Shown: positions 1-8,185 of the stretch, piece after piece
Layout: every line of letters begins with the position of its first letter
Position numbering within the stretch: the stretch's first letter is position 1
Assembly (NCBI RefSeq): GCF_014252255.1
Contig: NZ_CP059213.1
Coordinates: 558,001 to 622,000, forward strand
Source: Blattabacterium cuenoti
GTDB taxonomy: Bacteria > Bacteroidota > Bacteroidia > Flavobacteriales > Blattabacteriaceae
DNA length: 64,000 bases
Direction: 5' to 3'
Position numbers and translations under genes: made by a program
The notes under the pieces: generated by a model
Database searches by the model: none
What the model was told of the DNA's origin: nothing
What the model saw: the letters and a program-made list of their open reading frames with translations, nothing else

Positions 1-506
1 TATTCTTGAATATCGTTTTTTATAGTTTGAATTAAATCATCAGAAATTTTATCTCCATATTTTATTTTTTTTATATTAGGGAACTGTTCTTTTCTAATTC
101 CTATTGTTTTAACTTCATGAATTTCTATTAAATCTTCTAATTCAAAAAATAAATCTATTTCATTTTTAGAAATATTTTTTTTATAAATAGATATATTTTT
201 AAATAGATGACTGTTCCATAATTTTTTAATAGCAAAATCTATCTTAATTCCATAAAAATCAATTAAATCTCCATCATAAATACCAGATAATTTGGAAATA
301 AATTGACTATTATATTTTGATTTTCCTATTATATGAATTGATTTTACAACTATATTTAAATTTTCATTTTTTTGAATATTAAAAATTTTCTTTTGATTAA
401 AAGAGTATCCATGTTGGTTCTTTTGATTAAAAGAGTATCCATGTTGGATTTGTAGCATTATCATTAATAAATAAAAAATGCCTATTAGAAATATATTTTT
501 TTTCAT
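1..506 (-). CDS. bamA: Outer membrane assembly factor BamA (Omp85), N-terminal part, cut by window edge
   Basis: The ATG is at 504-506 and the frame stays open to base 1, giving about 168 residues. The protein starts with a lysine-bearing hydrophobic signal peptide (residues 1-19), followed by POTRA-like sequence: a strand with VVKSIHIIGKSKYNSQ, then a turn reading LSGIYDGDLID. BamA inserts beta-barrel proteins into the outer membrane. It lies 11 nt downstream of uppS on the same strand, the usual flavobacterial uppS-bamA order. Residues 21-40 are a tandem duplication of ten residues (see repeat). The barrel domain lies outside the window, so the call rests on the POTRA pattern and gene order. 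Confidence 0.75.
   Translation of the reverse strand, partial: MKKNIFLIGIFYLLMIMLQIQHGYSFNQKNQHGYSFNQKKIFNIQKNENLNIVVKSIHIIGKSKYNSQFISKLSGIYDGDLIDFYGIKIDFAIKKLWNSHLFKNISIYKKNISKNEIDLFFELEDLIEIHEVKTIGIRKEQFPNIKKIKYGDKISDDLIQTIKNDIQE
388..447. repeat. Perfect 30-bp tandem duplication inside bamA
   Basis: Bases 388-417 and 418-447 are identical. The unit is a multiple of three, so it adds ten residues in frame: QHGYSFNQKN at residues 21-30, then QHGYSFNQKK at 31-40. It sits directly behind the signal peptide, before the first POTRA strand. Perfect identity suggests a recent replication-slippage event or an assembly artefact. Confidence 0.9.
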
Positions 507-517
507 GAATAAAAAAG

Positions 518-1249
518 TTATTCAACGTTTCCAAAACGACGTTTTCTTTTTTGATAATTTATAATAGCTTCAAAAAAATCTTTTTTCCTAAAATCTGGCC
601 ATAAAATATTTGTAAAATATAATTCTGCATAAGCAGATTGCCAAAGTAAAAAATTACTAATACGTTGTTCTCCACTAGTTCTTATAATTAAGTCTACATC
701 TGGTAAATCTTTAGTATATAAATGATTTTGAAAAAAAGAATCATTTATATCTTGTAATGAAAAAAATCCATTAGAAACTTTTTTAGCAATATTTTTCGTT
801 GCTCTTAATATCTCTTTTCTTGCACTATAACTTAATGCTAAAATCAAAGTTCCAGACGTATTATTTTCTGTTTTTTTCATAAAAAAAAATAATTCTTTTT
901 GAATAATTTTTGAAAATTTTTCAATTTCTCCTATTATAATAATTTTTACATTCTTTTCATGAATTTCTTTTAAATGAATTTTTAAATTAGTATGAAATAA
1001 ACGCATTAAATCATTTATTTCTTTTTGTGGCCTATTCCAATTTTCAGAAGAAAAAACATATAAAGTAACATAAGGAATTCTTAATTCTTTACATCCATTT
1101 ATAGTATCTCTTACAGATTGCATTGCTTTTTCATGACCAAACGTTCTTAATTTTCCTCTTTTTTCCGCCCAACGTCCATTTCCATCCATAATAATAGCTA
1201 CATGATGAGGAATATTATTATAATCTATTTTTTCTAATAAATTTTTCAT
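518..1249 (-). CDS. uppS: Isoprenyl (undecaprenyl) diphosphate synthase
   Basis: Cis-prenyltransferase of 243 residues that condenses isopentenyl diphosphate onto farnesyl diphosphate to make the C55 lipid carrier for peptidoglycan. The first signature, HVAIIMDGNGRW, is at residues 16-27 with the catalytic Asp at 22. FSSENWNRP follows at about 66-74, and the C-terminal signature RTSGEQRISNF starts at 190, followed by AYAELYF. Length is normal. It is the first gene of the uppS-bamA pair. The isoprenoid kinase at 2318 runs the other way nearby. Retention implies that the symbiont still makes cell wall precursors. Confidence 0.96.
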   Translation of the reverse strand: MKNLLEKIDYNNIPHHVAIIMDGNGRWAEKRGKLRTFGHEKAMQSVRDTINGCKELRIPYVTLYVFSSENWNRPQKEINDLMRLFHTNLKIHLKEIHEKNVKIIIIGEIEKFSKIIQKELFFFMKKTENNTSGTLILALSYSARKEILRATKNIAKKVSNGFFSLQDINDSFFQNHLYTKDLPDVDLIIRTSGEQRISNFLLWQSAYAELYFTNILWPDFRKKDFFEAIINYQKRKRRFGNVE

Positions 1250-1318
1250 GAGAAATATAAATCATAAATACATCTTTAACAAAGATATAAATAAATAAAA
1301 AACAAATATTTTTCATTT

Positions 1319-2215
1319 TCAATTTCTTTGATCTATTCCCCATAAAAGTTTTTCTCGTAATGTTTTATAATAAGTATTTTTACCTTCTTGAAGAAGATAA
1401 ATATAAAAAGGAGCTTTTTGTATATATAATTCATTTTCTTTATTTAAAGAAGTTAATCTAGTATCCATAGATAAAGAATAATATTTTACACGGCTATGAA
1501 TTTTTAAATGAATTTTTTGATTATCTGATATAATTAGTGGACGTGAAAATAAATTATGAGGAGATATAGGTGTAATAACAAAATTATGATTATCAGGACT
1601 AATAATAGGACCACCACAACTCAAAGAATATCCAGTTGATCCAGTAGGAGTAGAAATGATTAATCCATCTGCCCAATAAGAAGTTAAAAATTCATTATCA
1701 ATATAAGCATCTATAGTAATCATAGATACTGTTTCTTTACGAAGAATAACAATTTCATTTAATGCAAAATTAAAAAATTTGTTATGATTAGTGTTAATAT
1801 TTGTAATTGAAGTTTTTAAATATAATAAACTTCTAGGCATTAAATGAAATTTTTTATTAAAAATTTGATCTATTTTTTGAATAAAAACATCTTTATTAAA
1901 AGTAGCTAAAAAACCAAGATTTCCTGTATTAACTCCAACTATAGGAATTCCAGAATCTCTTATTAATGTAATAGCTGATAAAATAGTTCCATCTCCTCCA
2001 AAAGTAAACATTAAACTAAAATCTTTAGTTAATTCTTTATAATTAGAAAAAATAGGAAAATCTAAATTTTTAAATTCTTCAAAAGAAGACAAAATATCAA
2101 AAAAGGATTTTTCAATATAAATTTCTATTGAATTACTATATGCATAACCGATAAACTGATTTAAATATGGTATATTTTTTTCCAAAAAATTTTGTCCATA
2201 TACGGCTATTTTCAT
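1319..2215 (-). CDS. nadK: NAD kinase
   Basis: Phosphorylates NAD+ to NADP+, supplying NADPH for the biosynthetic genes nearby (fatty acid synthesis, thioredoxin reductase). The protein has 298 residues. The catalytic GGDGT is at 73-77, NTGNLGFL at 96-103, and the STPTGSTGYSLS motif that forms the NAD-binding site lies about two thirds along. Family length is normal and no key motif is missing. It sits upstream of uppS on the same strand with a 69-nt gap, and is divergent from the GHMP kinase at 2318. Confidence 0.96.
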   Translation of the reverse strand: MKIAVYGQNFLEKNIPYLNQFIGYAYSNSIEIYIEKSFFDILSSFEEFKNLDFPIFSNYKELTKDFSLMFTFGGDGTILSAITLIRDSGIPIVGVNTGNLGFLATFNKDVFIQKIDQIFNKKFHLMPRSLLYLKTSITNINTNHNKFFNFALNEIVILRKETVSMITIDAYIDNEFLTSYWADGLIISTPTGSTGYSLSCGGPIISPDNHNFVITPISPHNLFSRPLIISDNQKIHLKIHSRVKYYSLSMDTRLTSLNKENELYIQKAPFYIYLLQEGKNTYYKTLREKLLWGIDQRN

Positions 2216-2282
2216 TTTAATTTTTTTTATAAATTAATTATTTAATTAAATAAATTTGTAATTAATTTAGTTTAGTTTGTAT

Positions 2283-2290
2283 TAAATTTG
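2283..2290 (+). promoter_or_regulatory. Candidate Bacteroidetes -7 box (TAnnTTTG) for the GHMP kinase
   Basis: TAAATTTG at 2283-2290 matches the Bacteroidetes -7 consensus TAnnTTTG, 27 nt before the ATG. A second TAAATTTG lies at 2251-2258. An AAGGA-like ribosome-binding sequence (AAAAAGGAAAAAAG) precedes the ATG at 2318. No clear -33 TTTG was found at the right spacing, and the box is easy to match by chance in DNA this AT-rich. Confidence 0.3.
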
Positions 2291-2317
2291 TTTTTTGAAT
2301 AAAAAGGAAAAAAGAAT

Positions 2318-3265
2318 ATGAAAAAATCAGAATCTTTATTTCCTGCAAAAGTATTATTATTTGGAGAATATGGAATTTTAGAAAATTCTAGTGGTCTCTC
2401 TATTCCTCATAATTTTTATAAAGGAACTTTAAAATTACATTATAAATTTAATAAAATTCATAAAAATGAAGAGATCTTATCTTCTAATTATAAAATTAAA
2501 AAATATTATAATTTTTTATCTTTTTTAAAAAAAAAACAAATTTTAAAAAAATTAAATTTAAAACAATTATATCAAGATATACAAAATGGTTTATTTTTTC
2601 ATTCCAATATTCCTCAAGGATATGGATTAGGAAGTTCTGGAGCATTAGTTGCTGCTATTTATGATAAATATGCAAAAAATAAATTAAAAAAATGTTTCAT
2701 AAATGAAAATATAATAATTTTAAAAAAAATATTTAGTCAAATGGAATCTTTTTTTCATATAAAAAGTTCTGGAATAGATCCTTTAATTTGTTATTTAAAT
2801 TTACCTCTTTTAATTCGTTCAAAAACAGATATTTCTATAATAAAAATTCCTAAAAAAAGAAAAGGAAAAGGAGCTATTTTTTTATTAAATTCTGGAATTC
2901 CTAGCAAAACTTCTTCTGTAATAAAGATTTTTTTAGAAAAATTAAAAAATAATAAATTTAAAAAAATTTTAAAAGAAGAATTCATTATATACAACGAAAA
3001 ATGTATTGAAAATTTTTTAAAAGAAGATTTCAAAATTTTATTAAAAAATGTAAAAAAACTTTCTACATGGGTTTTTTATCATTTTCGTCCAATGATACCA
3101 AAAAATATATATGAAATATGGGAAGAAGGCCTTTTGAATAATATACATTATTTAAAATTATGTGGATCTGGAGGAGGAGGATTTATTTTAGGATTTACTC
3201 CAAATTATAATATATCAAAAAAAAAATTAAAACAATATACAATGGAAGTTCTCTTTCGTTTTTAA
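2318..3265 (+). CDS. GHMP-family kinase, probable mevalonate kinase
   Basis: ATP-dependent small-molecule kinase of 315 residues. The N-terminal strand FPAKVLLFGEYGIL is at 8-21. The GHMP phosphate-binding loop, GYGLGSSGAL at 101-110, is preceded by IPQ. SSGIDP at 150-155 resembles the mevalonate kinase SGxD motif, and a glycine-rich C-terminal motif, LCGSGGGGF, is near 280. These fit a mevalonate-pathway kinase, phosphorylating mevalonate on the way to isopentenyl diphosphate, and flavobacteria have such a gene next to a pseudouridine synthase, as here. No other mevalonate-pathway gene is in the window, so the substrate is inferred and phosphomevalonate kinase is not excluded. Confidence 0.75.
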   Translation: MKKSESLFPAKVLLFGEYGILENSSGLSIPHNFYKGTLKLHYKFNKIHKNEEILSSNYKIKKYYNFLSFLKKKQILKKLNLKQLYQDIQNGLFFHSNIPQGYGLGSSGALVAAIYDKYAKNKLKKCFINENIIILKKIFSQMESFFHIKSSGIDPLICYLNLPLLIRSKTDISIIKIPKKRKGKGAIFLLNSGIPSKTSSVIKIFLEKLKNNKFKKILKEEFIIYNEKCIENFLKEDFKILLKNVKKLSTWVFYHFRPMIPKNIYEIWEEGLLNNIHYLKLCGSGGGGFILGFTPNYNISKKKLKQYTMEVLFRF

Positions 3266-3289
3266 TTTTTTTTTAATTAAAATATAATT

Positions 3290-4006
3290 ATGCAAATTAA
3301 TAATAATAAAATTAGATTAAATCATTATTTATCTAATGCTGGAATTTCTTCTAGAAGAGAAGCGGATAAACTAATTTTATCTGGAGCCATAAAAGTTAAT
3401 GGAAAATCTATTTGTAGATTAGGAACAATTATTCATATAAATGATATTGTTACATTTTATGGATCAAAAATAAAAATTCAAAATAAAATTTATATATTGC
3501 TCAATAAACCTAAAGGATATATCACTACTACAAAAGATCCATTTAACAGAAAAATAGTAATGAATTTAATACCTTTTTTTTCAAAATATAGAATTTTTCC
3601 AGTAGGAAGATTAGATAGTTCTACTACTGGTGTCTTGCTTTTAACAAATGATGGATTTGTATCTGAAAAATTAACTCATCCAAAATATAAAATTAAAAAA
3701 ATTTATCATGTCTTGTTAAATAAAGAAATTAAAAATGAAGATTTAGATAAAATTAGAAAAGGAAAAATATATTTAAAAGAAGGAAAAGTGACAGTTATTT
3801 TTGTAAATAAAGGTTATACAAAAAATCAAATTAAAATAGGATTATATATAGGATGGAATAGAATCATTAAACGTATTTTTAAAAAATTAGATTATCAAGT
3901 AATTCAATTAGATCGAGTTTATTTTGGAGGATTATCTAAAAAAAATATAAAAATAGGAAAATGGTGTTATTTAAATAAAAAAGAAATAGAAAATATTATA
4001 ATATGA
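3290..4006 (+). CDS. rluB: rRNA pseudouridine synthase, RsuA/RluB family
   Basis: Converts a specific uridine in ribosomal RNA to pseudouridine. The 238 residues contain an N-terminal S4 RNA-binding domain (about 8-52, IRLNHYLSNAGISSRREAD) and a catalytic domain with VGRLDSSTTGVLLLTNDG, where Asp109 in GRLD is the expected nucleophile. KPKGYITT at 73-80 is also typical. Its TGA overlaps the ATG of aroQ as ATGA at 4003-4006, showing translational coupling. RluB or RsuA/RluE specificity cannot be settled by eye; the gene symbol follows common flavobacterial naming. Confidence 0.88.
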   Translation: MQINNNKIRLNHYLSNAGISSRREADKLILSGAIKVNGKSICRLGTIIHINDIVTFYGSKIKIQNKIYILLNKPKGYITTTKDPFNRKIVMNLIPFFSKYRIFPVGRLDSSTTGVLLLTNDGFVSEKLTHPKYKIKKIYHVLLNKEIKNEDLDKIRKGKIYLKEGKVTVIFVNKGYTKNQIKIGLYIGWNRIIKRIFKKLDYQVIQLDRVYFGGLSKKNIKIGKWCYLNKKEIENIII

Positions 4007-4427
4007 AAAAATTCACCATTATCAATGGACCTAATTTAAATCTTTTAGGAAAAAGAGAACCAAAATTATATGGAAATGAAAATTTTTTAGATTATTTTAA
4101 TAAATTAAAAAAAAAAAAATTTTTAATAATATAGAAATTATTTATCATCAAAATAATAGTGAAGGAAAAATTATAGATCTTTTACATTCTTTAGGATTTC
4201 AAATGGATGGAATTATATTAAATGCTGGAGCTTATACTCACACTTCTATAGGAATTGCTGATGCAATAAAATCTATATCATCACCTGTTATAGAAATTCA
4301 TATTTCTAATATTCATTCAAGAGAATCTTTTCGGAAAAAATCATTTTTATCTCCTGTATGTAAAGGAACAATTTTTGGATTTGGATTAAAATCTTATGAA
4401 TTAGGAATCATTAGTTTTCTTTTATAA
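4003..4427 (+). pseudogene. aroQ: 3-dehydroquinate dehydratase type II, split by a frameshift in an A13 tract
   Basis: Third step of the shikimate pathway, dehydroquinate to dehydroshikimate. From the ATG at 4003 (coupled to rluB by ATGA) the frame reads INGPNLNLLGKREPKLYG, the type II N-terminal motif, then runs into 13 A residues at 4107-4119 and stops at TAG 4132-4134. One frame over it continues at once with NIEIIYHQNNSEGKIIDLLH, NAGAYTHTSIGIADAI, IEIHISNIHSRESFR and GFGLKSYELG up to TAA 4425-4427. One extra A (or two fewer) restores about 141 residues, the normal family length, with every motif intact. So only a homopolymer indel separates this from a working gene: recent inactivation, transcriptional-slippage rescue or a sequencing error. 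Confidence 0.9.
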
Positions 4428-4432
4428 GATTA

Positions 4433-5023
4433 TTAATGATTATGGAATTTTTGAATATATTGAATAATATTTTTTCTTCCATATCTTTTTTTTACAGAAA
4501 CTTTAAACCAAATAGGAATAATAAAACCGTTATTTTTAATTTTTTCAATACAAAAAGAAATATTTTTTTCAATAAATTTACGATTCAATTTATCTATTTT
4601 TGTAAAAATAATACAAAAATTTTTTTTAAGATTATTTAGTTTTTTTATAAAATCTAAATCAATTTTTTGTATAAAAAATCTACTATCTATTAATAAAAAT
4701 AAACAAAAAAGATTTTTTGTATAAAAAATATAATCTAAAATTAATTTTTGTGTTTCTTTTTTAATTCTTTTTTTTGAAAAAAATCCATATCCAGGTAAAT
4801 CTATAAAATACCATTGATTATTTATTAAAAAATGGTTTATATATTGAGTTCTTCCAGGATAAGAAGAAACTTTAGCTATTTTTTTTCTTCCTACTATATA
4901 ATTTATTAAACTAGATTTTCCAACATTAGAACGTCCTACAAAAGCATATTCAGGAAAATTAAAATTATTAATTTTATTTAGTTCTTTTGAACTTCCTTTA
5001 AATTTTACAGAAAAAATTTTCAT
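4433..5023 (-). CDS. engB: Ribosome biogenesis GTP-binding protein YsxC/EngB
   Basis: TrmE-Era-like small GTPase needed for large ribosomal subunit assembly; 196 residues. G1 (P-loop) GRSNVGKSS is at 30-38, G3 DLPGYG at 75-80, and G4 TKID at 140-143. SVKKRYGRKNIIQYI near the end carries the G5 region. The start overlaps the 3' end of the alpha/beta hydrolase gene by 26 nt, the same neighbour pair as in free-living flavobacteria. It ends 5 nt from the convergent aroQ. Confidence 0.95.
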   Translation of the reverse strand: MKIFSVKFKGSSKELNKINNFNFPEYAFVGRSNVGKSSLINYIVGRKKIAKVSSYPGRTQYINHFLINNQWYFIDLPGYGFFSKKRIKKETQKLILDYIFYTKNLFCLFLLIDSRFFIQKIDLDFIKKLNNLKKNFCIIFTKIDKLNRKFIEKNISFCIEKIKNNGFIIPIWFKVSVKKRYGRKNIIQYIQKFHNH

Positions 5024-5786
5024 GATGGAAATTAAATTTAGAAAGCCATTTATCTAATATTTCTATAAATTTTTTAGGATGTTCCATCATAGGAGCATGT
5101 CCACATTTATCAATCCAATGTAATTCAGAATCAGGTAATAATCTATGAAATTCCTCCGCTATTTCCGGTGGAGTTACATGATCTTGTTTCCCCCATATTA
5201 AACAAATAGGTTGTTGAATAATAGATAAATCTTTAGACATATTATATTTCATAGCACTTTTAGCAATATATAAAATTTTAATTCCCTTTTTTTTATCATT
5301 AACAATATGAAATACTTCATCAACCAATTTTTTGGTAGCTATTTTAGGATCATAAAATATTTCTTGTGATTTTTTTCTTATAAATTCATAATTTTCTCTT
5401 TTTGGAAAAGCATATCCAAAAGATTTTTCAAATAAACCTGAACTTCCCGTAAGAACTAAAGAATGTACTAAATCTATTCTTTTTTTTGCTATAATTAAAG
5501 CAATATGTCCTCCAAGTGAATTTCCCACTAAAGTAGCTTTTTTAATTCCTATTTGTATCAAAAATTGAATAATATATTTAGATAAATTAGAAATATTTGT
5601 TAAAAATAATGGCATATTATAAATAGGTAATGAAGGAATAATTACTTTATAACCTTTTTGTGGAAAAAAATCCAAAAGCGCTTTAAAATTGCTTAATCCT
5701 CCCATTAATCCATGAAGTAAAATCAAAGGGTGCCCTTTTCCTTTTTTTACATGAGGAAAATTTTTATTTTTATTAAAAAAAAACAT
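4998..5786 (-). CDS. Alpha/beta-fold hydrolase
   Basis: Cytoplasmic serine hydrolase of 262 residues with no signal peptide. The oxyanion-hole motif LLHGLMGG is at 23-30. The nucleophile elbow VGNSLGGH places Ser90, and the triad is completed by Asp202 in WGKQDHVTPPE and His230 in CGHAP. All three catalytic residues are present, so the enzyme is probably active. The natural substrate is unknown; an ester or thioester is likely for this MhpC/BioH-like fold. Free-living flavobacteria keep it directly before engB, as here. Confidence 0.85.
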   Translation of the reverse strand: MFFFNKNKNFPHVKKGKGHPLILLHGLMGGLSNFKALLDFFPQKGYKVIIPSLPIYNMPLFLTNISNLSKYIIQFLIQIGIKKATLVGNSLGGHIALIIAKKRIDLVHSLVLTGSSGLFEKSFGYAFPKRENYEFIRKKSQEIFYDPKIATKKLVDEVFHIVNDKKKGIKILYIAKSAMKYNMSKDLSIIQQPICLIWGKQDHVTPPEIAEEFHRLLPDSELHWIDKCGHAPMMEHPKKFIEILDKWLSKFNFHHENFFCKI

Positions 5787-5797
5787 AAATCATGCTA

Positions 5798-6535
5798 TTA
5801 AGTAGTTTTACTATATTTTTTTTGGACAAAAAAATAAGCTGCTTTTGCAGAAAGCTCTTCCGATTTTTTTTTCGAAGTACCTCTACCTTCAGTTTGAATT
5901 CCACATTCTAATATAGTTAACTCCGATAAATAAATAATTATATTTTTATCTTTTTCTTCTTTTTCTCTAAAAGTTTTAAAATTTATTGTAAACTTATTTT
6001 TTTGAGACCATTCCATTATCCATACTTTATAACTAAAAATTTCACTTTGTAATTTTACTATATTTATATGAAATTGTAATATTTTTTGATATACAAAATT
6101 TTTACAACCTTGATATCCTATTTCTAAATAAATAAATCCTATTAAAGCTTCAAGGGTATTTCCCAATATATTATCAGATATAATAGGTTTATTTAAAAAA
6201 ATATCCGTAATCGTTAATTTTCTAGATATTTTATTCAAATTTTTTCTACATACTATTTTAGATCGTATTTGAGTTAATTCACCTTCTTTTTTTTTAGGAA
6301 ATTTTTCACATAAAAAATGTGATATTATAGTATTTAATACAGAATCTCCTAAAAATTCAAGTCTTTGAAAAGAAATAGAATAATTTTGATTTAAATTTTT
6401 TCTTTTTGTAGAAAAATTATAAATAAATACTTCTTTTAAGAATTTAGTATTTTTTGGACAAAATCCTAATATTTTTATTAATTTTTTAACTAAAATAGAA
6501 TCTATATCTTTTTCAAAAAGAGGATTAGATAACAT
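5798..6535 (-). CDS. rnc: Ribonuclease III
   Basis: Cleaves double-stranded RNA in rRNA precursors and some mRNAs. In 245 residues the signature QRLEFLGDSVLN sits at 57-68, with acidic metal ligands Glu60 and Asp64, and the second acidic helix GNTLEALIGFIYLE near 124-137. A C-terminal double-stranded RNA-binding domain reads GRGTSKKKSEELSAKAAYFF. Both domains are present. The start overlaps the end of fabF by 11 nt. acpP-fabF-rnc is a typical Bacteroidetes gene string. Confidence 0.95.
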   Translation of the reverse strand: MLSNPLFEKDIDSILVKKLIKILGFCPKNTKFLKEVFIYNFSTKRKNLNQNYSISFQRLEFLGDSVLNTIISHFLCEKFPKKKEGELTQIRSKIVCRKNLNKISRKLTITDIFLNKPIISDNILGNTLEALIGFIYLEIGYQGCKNFVYQKILQFHINIVKLQSEIFSYKVWIMEWSQKNKFTINFKTFREKEEKDKNIIIYLSELTILECGIQTEGRGTSKKKSEELSAKAAYFFVQKKYSKTT

Positions 6536-7790
6536 TTATCTTTTTAAATAAAATACAAACATTGTGTCCTCCAAAACCAAAAGTATTGCATAAACTAATT
6601 TGTACTTCTTTTTTGATAGCTATATTTGGAATAAAATTCATTTTAGAATCTATATTTTTATCTAATTGAAATAAATTTATAGTTGGAGGTATTATTCCTT
6701 TTGTTAAAGGAAGTATAGAAGCTATTGCTTCTATCGCCCCCGCAGCTCCTAATAAATGTCCTGTCATAGATTTTGTAGAATTAATATATATATTATATAC
6801 ATTTTTTTTAAAAACTTTTTGAATAGCTTTTACTTCTGCAATATCTCCTAACTTAGTAGAAGTTCCATGAGAATTAATATGATCAACATCTTCATATTTA
6901 ATACCTGCTTCTCTAATAGCTGTTTCCATTGCTAAAACTATTCCTTTTCCTTCTGGATGAGGTGCAGTAATATGATAAGCATCTCCAGACATTCCTACTC
7001 CTCCTATTTCTGCATATATATTAGCTCCTCTTTCTTTAGCGTGTTGATATTCTTCAAGAATAAGACATCCTGCTCCCTCTCCTAATACAAAACCATCTCT
7101 ATCCTTTTCAAAAGGTCTAGATGCTGTTTTATAATCATCATTTCTAGTAGATAAGGCATGTAAAGCATTAAATCCTCCTACTCCACTTTGTGTAATAGCG
7201 GCTTCAGATCCACCAGTAATCATAATATCTACTTTACCTAAACATATTAAATGATAAGAATCTACAATAGCATTAGAAGAAGATGCACAAGCAGAAACAG
7301 TTGCGTAATTTGGTCCATGAATACCATAATTCATAGAAATAAAACCAGCAGTAATATCTATTAACATTTTAGGAATAAAAAATGGACTAAATCTAGGATA
7401 TTTTCCTCCATTTAAATAATCAGAAATAGATTCTTCCAAATTAAGAAGACCTCCAATTCCTGAAGACCAAATTACTCCAATTCTTTCTTTTTTTTCTTTT
7501 AAAAAATTAATACCACTATTTTTTATAGCTTCTTCAGAAGCAATTATTCCATATTGTGCACATGGATCTAATTTTCGTTTTTCTTTTCTACTAAAAAAAA
7601 GGTTTGGATCATAATTTTTTAATTCACAAGCAAATTTAGTCTTGTATTTTTTTGTATTAAAATAAGTTATAGGAGCACATCCATTTTTTCCATTAATCAG
7701 AGAAATCCAATATTCTTCTACATTATTTCCTATCGGAGTAATAGAACCAATACCAGTTATTACTACTTTTTTTAAGTTCTCCATACTCAT
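6525..7790 (-). CDS. fabF: Beta-ketoacyl-ACP synthase II
   Basis: Elongating condensing enzyme of type II fatty acid synthesis, joining malonyl-ACP to acyl-ACP. The 421 residues include the nucleophile Cys168 in SACASSSNA, the first catalytic His in INSHGTSTKLGD near 305 and the second in SMTGHLLGAAGA near 344, giving the Cys-His-His triad. Length is normal. ATG codons at residues 1 and 3 are both possible starts. It lies 14 nt after acpP, its carrier protein, and overlaps rnc. Confidence 0.97.
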   Translation of the reverse strand: MSMENLKKVVITGIGSITPIGNNVEEYWISLINGKNGCAPITYFNTKKYKTKFACELKNYDPNLFFSRKEKRKLDPCAQYGIIASEEAIKNSGINFLKEKKERIGVIWSSGIGGLLNLEESISDYLNGGKYPRFSPFFIPKMLIDITAGFISMNYGIHGPNYATVSACASSSNAIVDSYHLICLGKVDIMITGGSEAAITQSGVGGFNALHALSTRNDDYKTASRPFEKDRDGFVLGEGAGCLILEEYQHAKERGANIYAEIGGVGMSGDAYHITAPHPEGKGIVLAMETAIREAGIKYEDVDHINSHGTSTKLGDIAEVKAIQKVFKKNVYNIYINSTKSMTGHLLGAAGAIEAIASILPLTKGIIPPTINLFQLDKNIDSKMNFIPNIAIKKEVQISLCNTFGFGGHNVCILFKKINVI

Positions 7791-7804
7791 ACATAATAAA
7801 AATA

Positions 7805-8080
7805 CTAATCAGATTTTTTTTTATCAATATTATTTTTATTTTTTTCCATTAAAAGATATTCTATAGCCTGTATGGCTTCGCCGACTGTTGTTATTTTTTC
7901 CGCTTTTTCATCAGAAATACTAATATTAAATTCTTTTTCAAATTCCATAATAAGTTCTACTATATCTAAGGAATCGGCGCCTAAATCATTAGTAAAACTA
8001 GCAGTAGAAATAATTTCACTTTCATCTACACTTAATTTATCTACAATAAGAGCATTTACTCTGGATGCAATATCAGACAT
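7805..8080 (-). CDS. acpP: Acyl carrier protein
   Basis: Carries growing fatty acids on phosphopantetheine attached to Ser37 in [12 protein letters not shown] chose the ATG at 8078-8080 (91 residues, starting MSDIASRV like other ACPs) rather than the GTG at 8105-8107, which would add nine residues and lie on top of a candidate minus-strand promoter box at 8107-8114. The C-terminus has a Lys/Asn-rich tail ([12 protein letters not shown]) that makes it longer than the usual about 78 residues. It heads acpP-fabF-rnc and is divergent from pckA. Confidence 0.95.
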   Translation of the reverse strand: MSDIASRVNALIVDKLSVDESEIISTASFTNDLGADSLDIVELIMEFEKEFNISISDEKAEKITTVGEAIQAIEYLLMEKNKNNIDKKKSD

Positions 8081-8106
8081 AGGATCATAATTTTTTTTTT
8101 CTTTCA

Positions 8107-8114
8107 CAAAATTA
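8107..8114 (-). promoter_or_regulatory. Candidate -7 box for acpP-fabF-rnc
   Basis: On the minus strand bases 8114-8107 read TAATTTTG, matching the Bacteroidetes TAnnTTTG box. Transcription would begin near 8100, about 20 nt before the chosen ATG and inside the alternative GTG extension, which favours the shorter acpP. No clear -33 element was seen. Confidence 0.35.
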
Positions 8115-8136
8115 GTAAACTTTTATAAATCATATA

Positions 8137-8144
8137 TAAATTTG
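8137..8144 (+). promoter_or_regulatory. Candidate -7 box for pckA
   Basis: TAAATTTG at 8137-8144 fits TAnnTTTG and lies 41 nt before the pckA ATG. An AGAAAGAGGAA purine stretch precedes the ATG as a possible ribosome-binding site. It faces away from the acpP box in the same short divergent spacer. Confidence 0.35.
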
Positions 8145-8185
8145 CTGTTATACAGATAAAGTATAGAAAATAGAAAGAGGAATAT

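Noticed and set aside
2791-3033. 80-codon minus-strand ORF inside the GHMP kinase gene
   Set aside because: It is an antisense shadow of the kinase, rich in Phe/Lys as expected from the AT-rich complement, with no family motif.
4436-4639. 67-codon plus-strand ORF opposite engB
   Set aside because: It lies wholly inside the well-supported engB on the other strand and is low-complexity Asn/Phe.
7872-8090. 72-codon plus-strand ORF opposite acpP
   Set aside because: Mirror frame of the ACP gene; Ser/Ile-rich with no recognisable domain.
8081-8107. GTG-start N-terminal extension of AcpP
   Set aside because: The nine extra residues do not fit ACPs, and a promoter-like box overlaps the GTG.
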